Origin: Paramarasmius palmivorus
Lineage: Eukaryota > Basidiomycota > Agaricomycetes > Agaricales > Marasmiaceae
Direction of reading: 5' to 3'
DNA length: 64,000 nucleotides
NCBI GenBank assembly: GCA_037176845.1
Contig: JAYKXP010000012.1
Coordinates: 620,001-684,000, forward strand
Each line of letters begins with the position of its first letter. Within the stretch, counting starts at the first letter, position 1. The notes beneath the pieces were generated by a model. That model had not been told where the DNA came from. It made no database searches and saw nothing but the letters and a program-made list of their open reading frames with translations. Positions 43,337 to 53,619 of this stretch are shown here, in pieces. A program made the position numbers and the translations under genes.

Positions 43337-44633
43337 ATGTCGCAATCCTCAGTTCATTTGCACAGGGATATCCCAAAAATCCCTGTTGGCGTGCTCGGTG
43401 CTACTGGTACCGTCGGCCAGAGGTTCATCGTCTTGCTCGCTAGTCATCCTTGGTTCGTGGTCCATGCTTTGGGTGCCAGTAGCCGAAGTGCTGGGAAGCC
43501 TTATCGAGATGCTGTTCGGTACGCAACATTCACGTTTGAGCGAGGCACTTGTCATTCACAAAGATTGCATAGATGGAAACAGACCACCCCGATTCCCTCG
43601 AGTGTCGCACAAATGACAGTCAAGGATTGCACACCTGAAAACTTCAGCGAGTGTAAAATTGTATTCAGCGGACTTGACGCTGACGTTGCGGGCGATATCG
43701 GTAATGAACTCATCAAATTATCATGAAGATCCCAATTGACATCTTCGCTGTCATATTCATCTAGAGGCTGCTCTGCGATCAGCAGAATTAGCAGTGTTCT
43801 CCAACGCCAAAAACTACCGTCGTGACCCACATGTTCCCTTGATCGTGCCCTTGGTCAACCCTTCGCACCTTTCCATCATTCCTCAACAACGAAAACTACA
43901 CCTTCATCCTACCACTCGACAACCCCAACCGCTTCAGCGCGGTTTCATCGTCACAAATGCCAACTGTTCCACAACAGGTGTTGTCATACCACTCGCCGCA
44001 CTGGAAAGGGCTTTCGGACCCTTAGAAAGCCTCGTCATCACCACCATGCAAGCGATAAGCGGTGCAGGCTACCCTGGTGTTCCCAGTCTTGACATCCTCG
44101 ACAACATCGTCCCATACATTAGCGGAGAGGAGGAAAAGATTGAATGGGAAACCCTCAAGATCCTAGGTGGTATCACCGAGGAAGAAGTCCAAACGGCCGG
44201 TGGACGAACAGAAAAACTCAAAAAATTCGACATGCACACGGATTCACCTCTACGAGTTTCAGCATCGTGTAATCGGGTTCCTGTCATCGATGGTCACACG
44301 GAGTGCGTGTCTGTCCGGTTTGCCAGACGGCCGCCTCCTTCGCCTCAACAAGTCCGTGAAGCCCTTGCTGCTTTCACGTCTGACGCTCAGACGCTTGGAT
44401 GTCCGTCTGCCCCGACAAAGACTATAGTCGTGCACGAGGAACCGGATCGGCCACAACCGAGATTGGATAGGTATCATCAGGATGGAGCTGGTGTTAGCGT
44501 GGGCAGGGTTCGACAGTGTCCCGTCTTTGACGTCAAGTTTGTCGTGCTCTCGAATAATGTCAGCATTGGCGCTGCTACGAGTAGCATCATCAATGCTGAG
44601 ATTGCCGTGTTGAAGGGCGTCGTCCCCGTATGA
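43337..44633 (+). CDS. HOM2: Aspartate-semialdehyde dehydrogenase, 3 exons
   Basis: Exons are 43,337-43,518, 43,573-43,700 and 43,765-44,633; the joins give AVRWKQ and GDIEAALRS. The N-terminal NADP-binding loop reads [18 protein letters not shown]. The catalytic cysteine is in [18 protein letters not shown], with [20 protein letters not shown] following, and [19 protein letters not shown] in the dimer domain. It reduces aspartyl-4-phosphate to aspartate-4-semialdehyde, the common step to threonine and methionine in the fungal cytosol. The region before the Cys ([20 protein letters not shown]) is longer than I expect for the family, so a small unrecognised intron or an insertion is possible there. 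Otherwise length and motifs match fungal Hom2. Confidence 0.92.
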
Positions 44634-44726
44634 ACACTTATATCCAGGCGACGAAATATATCAAGCATGTAGATTCATTATATTAAAGGGGGCTTAGTAT
44701 GATGGAGGTGTTGCAGAAGACCCATA

Positions 44727-46673
44727 TTATTTACTTCCACCTAATAAAGACAACAAATTCCGCAACCAGTACATATCATGGTCTTTAGTGATCAACCCTC
44801 TAGGACGAACGCCGTCTGGCCATTTAATCTTCCCGCCAAATGATATTCCCACAGGATACCTCGCCTCCCCAGCCTTGCCACTCCAATCAAAATCCACGAG
44901 AAAGGCGCGAAGGGGTTGATTCGGGGAGCGAATCAACACATTCGCTAACCGAAGATCCCCAAAGACAAGTTCGTGTCTGTGAAGCAAATCCACTGCACGC
45001 TGGATACACGTCGCGATTCGCTGTCCGTCAGACCGTGTTCCATGGAACTGATCTAGACGAAGTGCATCGGGAATGTATCCCATGACGATCATATGCCAGT
45101 AATACTTTGCACTATCCTCGTCTGCATGGTAGAGATGAGGAGCAAGCTCAGCTTCAGCTAGAAGCCTATGTGCCTGCGTGCCGTAATGACGAGCAAATTT
45201 GATAGCGACTTGTGTACCGTTGGGTAAGGAGGCCAGCCAAACGTGTTTGCCCAACTGAAGCAAATTCTTGTATTCAAACTTGACATTCTGGCCATCTGCT
45301 GTAGAGAAGGAGTTTCGGAAGGGGAGGTATCGTTTTGAGAGGCTAGGGATGTGCTCCTCCAGGGTTTTGTAGTATCCATCGAGGGATTTGAGTGCTCGAC
45401 GAAGGCATGCGAAGAACCGAGTGAGCCGTTCGGTGACCGTACCAGGGTCACTGGGCATTTGGGTGCATAGTTCGAATGCCATGAGTCTTTCTACCACGGG
45501 AGAGCTAGGGTTTCCTGCACCGAAAACGGAAATGTATGGACCTGCGACAACGAGGACGAAGCAGGGTAATACCGCTCGGTTACGTATGCTATCGCACTGC
45601 ACAGCGTTGTCGAGTCAGAGCGGTAGATTGGACAATCAAGTGCTCACGAAAACATACCGCGGCTAACTGGATGCATTTTTTGTACACCCTTTCGACTTGT
45701 GCACGTATGTCCCCGTCTAGAACCAACTGCCGATGGAAGATGAGAGAAGGGTATCTTTCGTCAACCAAGGATATACCGTCAAAAGACGCCCCTTCTGTGG
45801 TTCGCGTGATGCATTTGCAGTCCAATAACTCCTCCAATGCTGAGAGAAACGTCTGTTTCTCCTGCTTGCCATTAAAATCACGGGTGTAGCTAGAGAATGA
45901 CGAGGAGAATTTGCGTGCGAGGGGGTATAGTTCTGAAGGAATATCCAGGTCCGAATCATGGAGGTCGTATAGAAATGAATCAAATACGGGGTGTAGAATG
46001 GCTAGTGGTATCTCTCGAAATGGGTCTTCTCCACGTTGGCGTTTCGCAATAACGTCTGGACGTGATTCAAATACAGAGTCTCCGAGGGAGTCCTTCCAAT
46101 CCACACTTCTTTGCCTTGCTTCGTCCTCTTTGATGTCTAGCAGCTCAGATATGAGAGGCTCTACTGATCCTTCGGCTACAAGAGATAAGCCTCTGTTGGC
46201 TGGAAAGATCTATGATCACTCACCCACCTCACTGCCCGCAAGAGAGACGAGCAAATGAAGGCTCTCCACATCTGGTAAATCAAGATATATGTCTCCTAGA
46301 TTCCCCGCAAAATCAGTCTTGATAAGGGTAGCATGCTCCTTTAGATCACTGTATGTCGTAGTCGTCTGCGCTTTGAGACGTGTATCATCTCGTGCGATGG
46401 CAGGATCTAGCTGAACATTGACTGGATGAGAATACGAAAAATGGAATCCGAGGCACTCACCCTCCATACGTCTAATGCCACCGGTCCATCAGCCGCACCC
46501 TCTTCCTTCAAATCATCAACAATCTCCTTTGCCCTATGCTTCAGCTCCTTCCGAATAGCATGCCGAAGAGAATCTAGATTCTGAGCTGGTAGGAACGCGA
46601 TGCTGAATATCCTACGAGTCACAACGGACGGTGAACCCGTAATATCGACGCACCATAGTTTGGCCTGAGGCAT
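44727..46673 (-). CDS. Crinkler (CRN)-like protein with C-terminal kinase domain, 4 exons
   Basis: The first ATG of the frame is at 46,673. The N-terminal exon gives AKLWCVDITGSPSVV, FSIAFLPAQNLDSLRHAI and ends ALDVWR; the next starts LDPAIARD. This matches the ubiquitin-like Crinkler header with its LxLWxV-type end. Proposed exons are 46,673-46,461, 46,410 to about 46,225, 46,160 to about 45,660, and about 45,600-44,727. The last exon has a kinase-like core: NGTQVAIKFARHYG (Lys), LVFGDLRLANVLIRS (catalytic loop, GDLRxxN instead of HRDxxxxN) and FLVDFDWSGKAGEARYP (DFD in place of DFG). Crinklers were defined in oomycetes, where many act as host-directed effectors; fungal members exist with unclear roles. 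No signal peptide is visible. The header call is by pattern recall and should be confirmed by profile search. Confidence 0.7.
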
Positions 46674-46988
46674 GTGCTGGAGTAGCACTCGGGGACCTTG
46701 TCAACCGAGGTCGCGGTCGCCTGAACACGTTGAAGCCATCAAAGCTTTTCTAAACCGAGGACTTGGCCTGGACCGACGTTGACCGTGATATAGAGAGTAA
46801 ACATTATCATAGTGTGGGAAACGAAGGCATCGGAACACTCTTGGAATCGAACCACGATGATTGGATTTTCTACTGTGCGACTTTGAAGTTTCGGGGCCCG
46901 GACATATGACTAGTTTCGAGGATGGAACCTGTGAACCAGAATCTGATTTGCTCTGTGATACCGACAACGACGAGTGCAGGATATCATT
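46674..46988. promoter_or_regulatory. Divergent promoter of the Crinkler-like and lyase genes
   Basis: 315-bp interval between head-to-head genes. No TATA box or strong motif noticed. Confidence 0.35.
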
Positions 46989-48689
46989 ATGGCGGCTTTT
47001 GGAAACGTTTCGGTGTACGATTCGATATTTCGCACCATCTTCACCAATGAAGAGATACGTGCAGTATTCAGTGAGTTGTCCCTGTCTATTGGGATATTAG
47101 TTACTGACGATACCACAGGTGATAAGGCGTACGTTGCTCGGTGCATCGAAGTAGAAGTTGCCCTGGCCAGTATGTGCTCTTCACCTCCAGTTGACCGGAA
47201 AGTCTCATGTATTCCGCGGCAGAGGCTCAAGCCGCTCTGAAGATTATCCCCGAAGATGCTGCTGAGCAGATTGCCCTTGGTTGCAAAGCTGAACAGTTGG
47301 ATTGGGGGAAGCTACAGCATGATGCAGAGATTGTCGGATATCCGATCCTGGGATTAGTCAGGCAACTGGACAAGATGTGCGGAGAAAGTGGAAAGTATAT
47401 GTGAGTATGTCTCAGTTCTGACTTCTGTTCGTGAAGACTGACGGATATCACAGCCATTGGGGTGCTACTACACAGGATGTGAGTTCCATGTTGGTGTAGC
47501 CATCTTCCATACCTGACTCCCAGTGTACAGATTATGGATACCGCCAGTGTCCTACAAATCAAATCAGGCCTCGACATCATTTCCCGCCAGCTAAACAGCG
47601 TTCGTTCAGTTCTGGTCGGCCTTTCCACGAAATATCGCGATGCACCAATGGCAGGCCGCACTCACCTTCAGCATGCCTTGCCTGTCACGTTTGGCTACAA
47701 ATGTGCCGTCTGGTTGTCTTCGCTCGACCGTCAGGCTGAACACCTTGAGCAGTTGCGCTCGAGAGTACTTTTAGTGCAGTTTGGCGGAGCTGCTGGGACA
47801 CTTGCGTCACTGGGTACAACTGATATTGGCCTCAAGACCAGAGCTAAGATGGCGGAGAATCTGGACCTTAACGATCCTCCCATCTCGTGGCATGTTGCCA
47901 GGGATGGGATCGCCGAATGTGTCTCCTTCCTTTCTGTGTGTACCTCTACATCCACTCTCCTTCATAGAGCTGACTCGCGTGTCAATTCAGATTATTGGAG
48001 GCACCCTAGGCAAGATTGCCTTGGACTTATTGCTCATCAGTTCCTCGGAGTTTGGAGAGGTACAAGAGCCTTTCGTGCCTCATCGCGGCGCTTCTTCCAC
48101 TATGCCCCAGAAGAGGAATAGCATCTCTTCAGAAGTGATACTCGCTTGCTCGAAACTTCTCCGACAACACGCGTCCACAGCTCAGGATGCTATGGTATCT
48201 GATCTGGAACGTGCTTCTGGGCCGTGGCACCTAGAATGGAGTTGCGTGCCAGAAGCCTTTTGTGCAGCCAGTGGGGCTCTGAAACAGGCTGAATTTGTGC
48301 TAGGTGGATTGGTTGTTGATACCCAGTGAGTGACTTTGATAGGCTACTACATTCGTGACGATTGATGTTACTATTATAGGCGTATGCTCCAGAACCTCGA
48401 CATGTCCAAAGGCCTCATTGTGGGCGAAGCCGTTATGATGGGTCTTGCGCCTTCGATTGGACGAAATGCCGCGCACGATGTCGTTTACGAGGCTTGCAAA
48501 TCGTGCATCGAGGACGCTAATACGACAGGTGAACAGGGTCGACTATCCGATAAGCTCAAGACCATGCCTCAAGTACGGGATAAACTAGATGAGGCAGAGA
48601 TCGACCGTCTGTGCGATCCAAAGAATTATCTTGGATCATGCATGCAGATGGTGGATCAGGTACTTGCAGGAAGGGTACCTTCGTCTTAA
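46989..48689 (+). CDS. Fumarase/adenylosuccinate-lyase superfamily enzyme (PcaB-like), 7 exons
   Basis: Exons are 46,989-47,070, 47,119-47,169, 47,223-47,400, 47,454-47,478, 47,531-47,935, 47,991-48,325 and 48,380-48,689. All joins keep frame. Signature regions are present: KYIHWGATTQDIMDTA (substrate loop), APMAGRTHLQHALPVTFGYK, and the superfamily signature GASSTMPQKRNSISSE with its catalytic-loop Ser. The C-terminus has LVVDTQRMLQNLDMSKGLIV and GRNAAHDVVYEACKSC. The HWGATTQD and GAAGTLASLG motifs resemble bacterial 3-carboxy-cis,cis-muconate lactonizing enzyme (PcaB) and its relatives more than yeast Ade13. The reaction is beta-elimination or cycloisomerisation of a fumarate-like substrate; the substrate is unresolved. 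Exon 4 is only 25 nt. Cytosolic location is likely. Confidence 0.85.
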
Positions 48690-49142
48690 TGCACACGGCA
48701 TTGTTCTGTAGCAGTATTGTTGTAACGCTCCATGTATACCAAGTGTAGGAATTGCAAGTTGGCAGGTTGAACTTACGCAACCTAGAAAAGCGGCTTTACT
48801 ACTTTACCTTTTCTTCGAGGCGAGCTTTAGCCGCAGTACCGAGCGGGTACCGCCGACCGGGACTGCCGTATCGGTTCGACGCGTACAGTAATTAACAGTC
48901 GTCCTTTATCGTTCATTCCGCATTCGTTCCGCCTACTGGCTTCCTCTTTCATCTTCTGGTCGCTCGAAATGATCAAAGAAATGATTAATGAAGGACACGA
49001 TTTTCCCGTTGGACCAACGTCGATATCGTCAATCCCGCACGAATTCTTTGAATCGGCATGACACATCCACTAGGACTCATACGGCGAACATAAACACTGC
49101 GTTGTCGGGCCTTTTCCCTTGTTCTTTTTCCCTGGAGCTGTG
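48690..49142. other. Intergenic, no gene seen
   Basis: Spacer between lyase and transporter genes. Small minus frames (48,827-49,066 and 48,985-49,371) are not supported. It holds the transporter promoter. Confidence 0.4.
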
Positions 49143-51196
49143 ATGGGTTTTGGAGAGGCAAGACTGGATTCTCAGAGCAGGATACCTCTAGGATTGAAAT
49201 GGAGGTCGGGTCATGTATATGTAACGTTCGTGGTGTGGTTGGGTGAGTCCCATTACTCTTTTTCCATCCTATCAAGCTTACGGATCTCTTCCAGGAATTG
49301 CTGTTGACCTTCTGGTCTATTCTATCGTGGTTCCTGTAATGCCATTTCAGCTGGAGAAGTTGGGGTATCAAAGCATTTCGAGTCTCACAGGATGGCTCTT
49401 ATTCGCTTATGTGCGTGTTCAGACCATTATCCAGTGAACCTCGGCTCATATCGCCCATTCTCTAGTCTGCTGGCTTGGCTATTAGTCAGTGTTTCATAGA
49501 AATTCGTGTGTAGAAGTCCTCAACTCAACCTACATTCATTCAGCAACTCTTCCCGTCGCGATGTGGTCAGAACGTTATAATGCACGACAATGGCCTCTCA
49601 TACTCGGAATAATCCTCTTAATTGGATCGATCATTATGCTCATGGAGGCACCCAAGTTTTGGTTGATGGTTGTTGCCCGTGTATTGCAAGGTTTCGGCTC
49701 AACTATGGTTTGGGTCGTTGGATTGGCGCTTCTGTGGGGTTTCCTTTCACTACTCTGTGTTATGGTATTTATATCCTTCTTCCAGATGCGATACCACACC
49801 AGAACGTATTGTCGGCAGTAAGTTGCATGTCGTGATGTATCTATGTACCATTCCTCACACCGATGTTTGGAGGACAACTTGGATTCGCTATGTCTGGGAT
49901 GTCTATTGGGTAAGCTGTCGACCTTTTGGTGGTACGAACTTTGACCAAACTGATTGTGCTCTCAGCTTCCTTCTTGGTCCGCCTGTAGGCGGTGCCCTCT
50001 ACAAAGCATTTGGCTTCCGTGGTGTTTGCATCTTCGGAATCATCGCAGCCCTTATTGACCTCGTTGCTCGTTTAATCGTTATCGAGAGAAAGACAGCCAT
50101 ACAATATGGATTCGACCCTCACACTGTGGTTTCTAGCAACGACTCTAAAGACGAACCCTCGAACACTGAACAAGGTGCCGAAAAGCCTCCTTCAGAGCCT
50201 CAAGAGCAACAGGTCGAACCGACAACTGAACTAGCGAGGAATGAACCGCAATTGTCACTACTTACTGTCGTAATTAGGCTGCTGAGGTCGACACGGATAG
50301 TAGCCACGGTGATTTGCCTCTTCGTCTATGGGTATGTCTTGTTCTTTAGTACGCCTCACTTCCTTTCTGAGCCGCCATTGCTACTAGAATAGTGAACACC
50401 GCTATAGAACCCGCACTTCCGGTGCATATGAACGAAGTGTGGAACTTTGACAGTGCGAAAGTGGGGTTAATCTTCATTGCTGCTGTTGTACCTAGCTTTC
50501 CCTGTAAGTTGATCCTATAACTCCTTGAACTCTACCTCGCTTACAGTCCCCGAGCATCTGCAATTGGTGGATACCTCACCGACAGGTTTGGAACACCGCC
50601 TATCGTCATAACAAGCCTTGTTCTGTCTATTCCTTGGTGGTTCGTACTTACCATCAAGAATCTGGGGGGATTCATCACGGCGTTCGCTTTAGAGTGTCAG
50701 TGGCTATGAACTCTGAACTTGACCATTTTATTGAATAGCTTGATAGTCTTTTTCATCTCAGCCGCTCTTCCACCGCTAACTGCTGAACTTGCTGAGGTCT
50801 CGAAGCTGATTGAGGGTATTGGTTGTGAGTAGCACGTCTTAATTTGTTGTATCTATTGCCTTTTGACGCATATCTGAAGATGCTCATGTTTATGCATTTT
50901 TCAATCTTGCCTATGGGATAGGGTCGACAGGTAAGTGACCAAGCAAACCCATCCTCATGTCTTGACTCATTCGCTTTGTAGTTGGTCCTATAATGGGCGG
51001 GCAGATCTTCGATGGAGCGAAAAACGGCTGGTTCACTCTTTGTGCTGTTTCCGCCGGTTGGATCGCATTTGGGTCCTTAACAAGTTTCTTCTTTATTGGG
51101 GAAAAGCCCATCTTTGCTCGGTTTATAGATATGCGCAAGGCTAGAAAGAATGTCCATTCAGAAGACGCTCCTAGTGCAGTATCATCTGATGCTTAA
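49143..51196 (+). CDS. Major facilitator superfamily transporter, multi-exon
   Basis: Exon 1 starts MGFGEARLDSQSRIPLGLKW; the first join (GTGAGT..TTCCAG) gives WLGIAVDLLVYSIVVPVMPF. Later exons provide MWSERYNARQWPLILGIILL, LMVVARVLQGFGSTMVWVVG (a motif-C-like helix), FLLGPPVGGALYKAFGFRG and a cytosolic loop rich in Glu/Gln/Pro between the halves. The C-terminal half has VHMNEVWNFDSAKVGLIFIA, GGYLTDRFGTPPIV and SAALPPLTAELAEVSKLIEG. It ends at 51,196. The pattern fits a 12-helix MFS drug:H+/vesicular-amine-transporter-like member of the plasma or organelle membrane. The substrate is unknown. At least seven introns are needed; those between 49,430 and 50,000 and between 50,390 and 50,930 are approximate. 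It lies on the same strand as the lyase but as a separate gene. Confidence 0.8.
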
Positions 51197-51566
51197 TAGA
51201 CAACTTTCCGTGGCGCTTGACGTTCACGTTTAACTCGCACTTCTGTCCTCCACTGGCATTACATTGCAATTTTTGAAACCACTAGTCACCAATTCCCGAT
51301 ACAATTCCCTGACCCAAAGCGGGATCCTTACGCCAACTCGAAGTGGCTGGCGGAGACCCTGCGCATCCCCCAGGAAACAAGTATGTACGAGGTTGGCTCA
51401 ACCTGAAAGTGCCCAATTCTAGTTCGGTAGTAATTAAGATATGCCTTGCTTATAACTCTCTTACTCTCTTTGTTGCCGCCCTCGGGATCTGCCGTGAGAG
51501 GCTGTGCTCGCTGATCAATCCCTCTTCCGCGACGGCGTCAACACCAGGTCAGCAAATATTTGCATG
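51197..51566. other. Intergenic, promoter of the AIM9-like gene
   Basis: No coding frame with support. The frame starting at 51,343 is out of frame with the next gene. Confidence 0.35.
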
Positions 51567-53411
51567 CACTACTCCCTCGGGCGTGCGAGGCTCGTCTTCG
51601 GCTTGCCACCAGTCTCACTGCGTTCAGCATATCTTCCCTCAATTTCCAATTTCGCTCGGACCTGTTGGCAGCTGCCATGTCGTGCATTCTCTAGCAAGTC
51701 AGACCCTCTCGATGATCTCTTCAGCTATACATCGGGGCGCTGGCTGTAAGTCTTATACATCTTGTTCTCTGGCGTATACGTCTAATCCGTAATCTCGCAC
51801 ATTCAGCGTCAACAATGATCTTCGACTCGCAGAGCGTAGACGTGAGTTCGATGTTAATGAGCTTTGTCGACTTGCGGCGCAATCTGTTGGTCGGAGTTCT
51901 CAAGATATCGACACATTTGTGAAGCTCGCCGAGGGCGGCTTCAACCGGACTTTCCTTATCACCATGCATGGAGGCTTCAAGATGGTAGCCCGCATCCCGT
52001 ACCCCGTCACGGTCCCCAAGTTCTACGCTATCGCTAGTGAAGTGGCCACAATGCGGTTCCTTCGTTCATCTGGGCTGCCTGTCCCCGAGGTTTACGACTA
52101 CTCTACTTCGTCGGATAACGCTGCAAAAACGGAATATATTTTCATGGAGTTTGTGAGAGGTACGAAGCTCAGCGACGTGTGGCTGGAGCTGGAGGAACCG
52201 GATATCGATTCGGTCTTGTGTCAACTTGCTCAACTCGAGTCTCGCATGATGTCAATTTCTTTTCCGGCTGGTGGAAGCCTCTACTATACCAGCGACCTGG
52301 AGAAGATAGCAGGGAGAACAGGAATCTTGCTCAATGACGAGCGCTTCTGCGTCGGTCCAGATGCCGGACTGCGTATGTGGTACGGAAGGAGGTCGCAACT
52401 CGACGTGGACAGGGGACCATGTGCACCACACTTCTTTTGTTGAACTTTCTGGAACTAATCCAGATTATAGATGAAAGCCCAGGGGCAGCGCTCGTAGCAC
52501 CAGCTCGCAAGGAACTGGCGTATCTGGAACAGTTTGGTCAACCACTACTACCGTTCCGCCGTGAAAGGAGGGAGGCTTACGGGTACAAGGAGCAGTCACC
52601 GTTGGACCACATCAAGAATCTCGAACGCTACCTTCTCGTCGCATCGTCCCTCGTTCCCAAGAACTCAGCCTTCCATCAGTTCTGTATCCGCCATCCCGAT
52701 CTCCAGCCGAGCAATGTCATCGTGTCGACGTCGTCAGACTCTGAACGGTTGAAAATAGTCGGCCTGCTCGACTGGCAACACGCCACTATTCTACCCTCGT
52801 TTCTCCTCGCTGGTATACCAGGTCGCTTACAGAACTACGACGACCCGGTCTCGCAGGCTCTCATCCCACCCTCGTTACCGTCGAACATGGACGAGTTGGA
52901 CCAGTCCGAGCAGAGCCATGCGATGTCACTCTACCACCGCCGTCTCGTTCACTTCCACTACGTCAAGAATACGAAGAAGTACAATAAGCTCCATCACGAT
53001 GTGTTGTCGGACCCCATGTCCATGTTCATCTACCGCCTTTTCGACCAAGCCGGTACTCCATGGGAAGGTGAGACTCACGCGCTGAAAGCTACTCTGATGG
53101 AAGCTACGGAGATATGGGGGAGGCATACAGAGGAAGATGTGCCGTGTCCAGTTGTGTTCGAACCCGAGGACCTACGCAAGACCGAGGAGCTGGGCGCAAA
53201 GCTGCAAGTAGCGGATGAGAACTATGAGGGATGCCGAGGCATGGTTGGTTTTGAGACGGAGACCTGGGTGTCCAATGAACACCACGCGATGGCGATGGCC
53301 CTCGCTGAGCTGCTGAAGCTGAGGGTGTTGACAGAGATCCCGAAGGAAGACCGGGCCAAGACCGAGGCGAACTGGTTCTTGAACGATATGGATGAGGAGG
53401 GTTACATGTAA
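51567..53411 (+). CDS. AIM9-like phosphotransferase-family protein, probably mitochondrial, 3 exons
   Basis: Exons are 51,567-51,745, 51,807-52,420 and 52,471-53,411. The joins give TSGRWLVNNDLRLAERRREF and DVDRGPYESPGAAL, both typical for this family. The N-terminal 40 residues are Arg/Ser/Leu-rich without acids, as in mitochondrial presequences (LGRARLVFGLPPVSLRSAYL). Kinase-like parts are FVKLAEGGFNRTFLITM (P-loop), MVARIPYPVT (Lys/Arg), FCIRHPDLQPSNVIVS (catalytic HPDxxxxN) and GLLDWQHATILP (metal-binding DW). The C-terminus is long, without extra domains. Related fungal genes are often annotated as altered inheritance of mitochondria protein 9 or as APH-family phosphotransferases; the substrate is unknown. 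Family placement is fairly firm. Confidence 0.85.
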
Positions 53412-53619
53412 CGAATCTGTTCATTGTACATGTGTCCAGTCTACCATTCTTCAGATGCTGTCGGAGGAAAACTGCTCGCAGATTTGTCGACAAGGAAAGC
53501 AAAGAAATGAACTTTGTTGTTGTTGACTATAAAATTATTGTTCCACTCTCGCATGTTCTCTTCATTCTGCTAAAATACATGACCATCCTATTCGTACACG
53601 TGAAACACCATCATATCGA

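Noticed and set aside
46825..46870. tRNA-like T-arm (GGTTCGATTCC) on the minus strand
   Set aside because: The T stem has a mismatch, and no matching acceptor stem, D arm or anticodon arm could be placed at the required distance.
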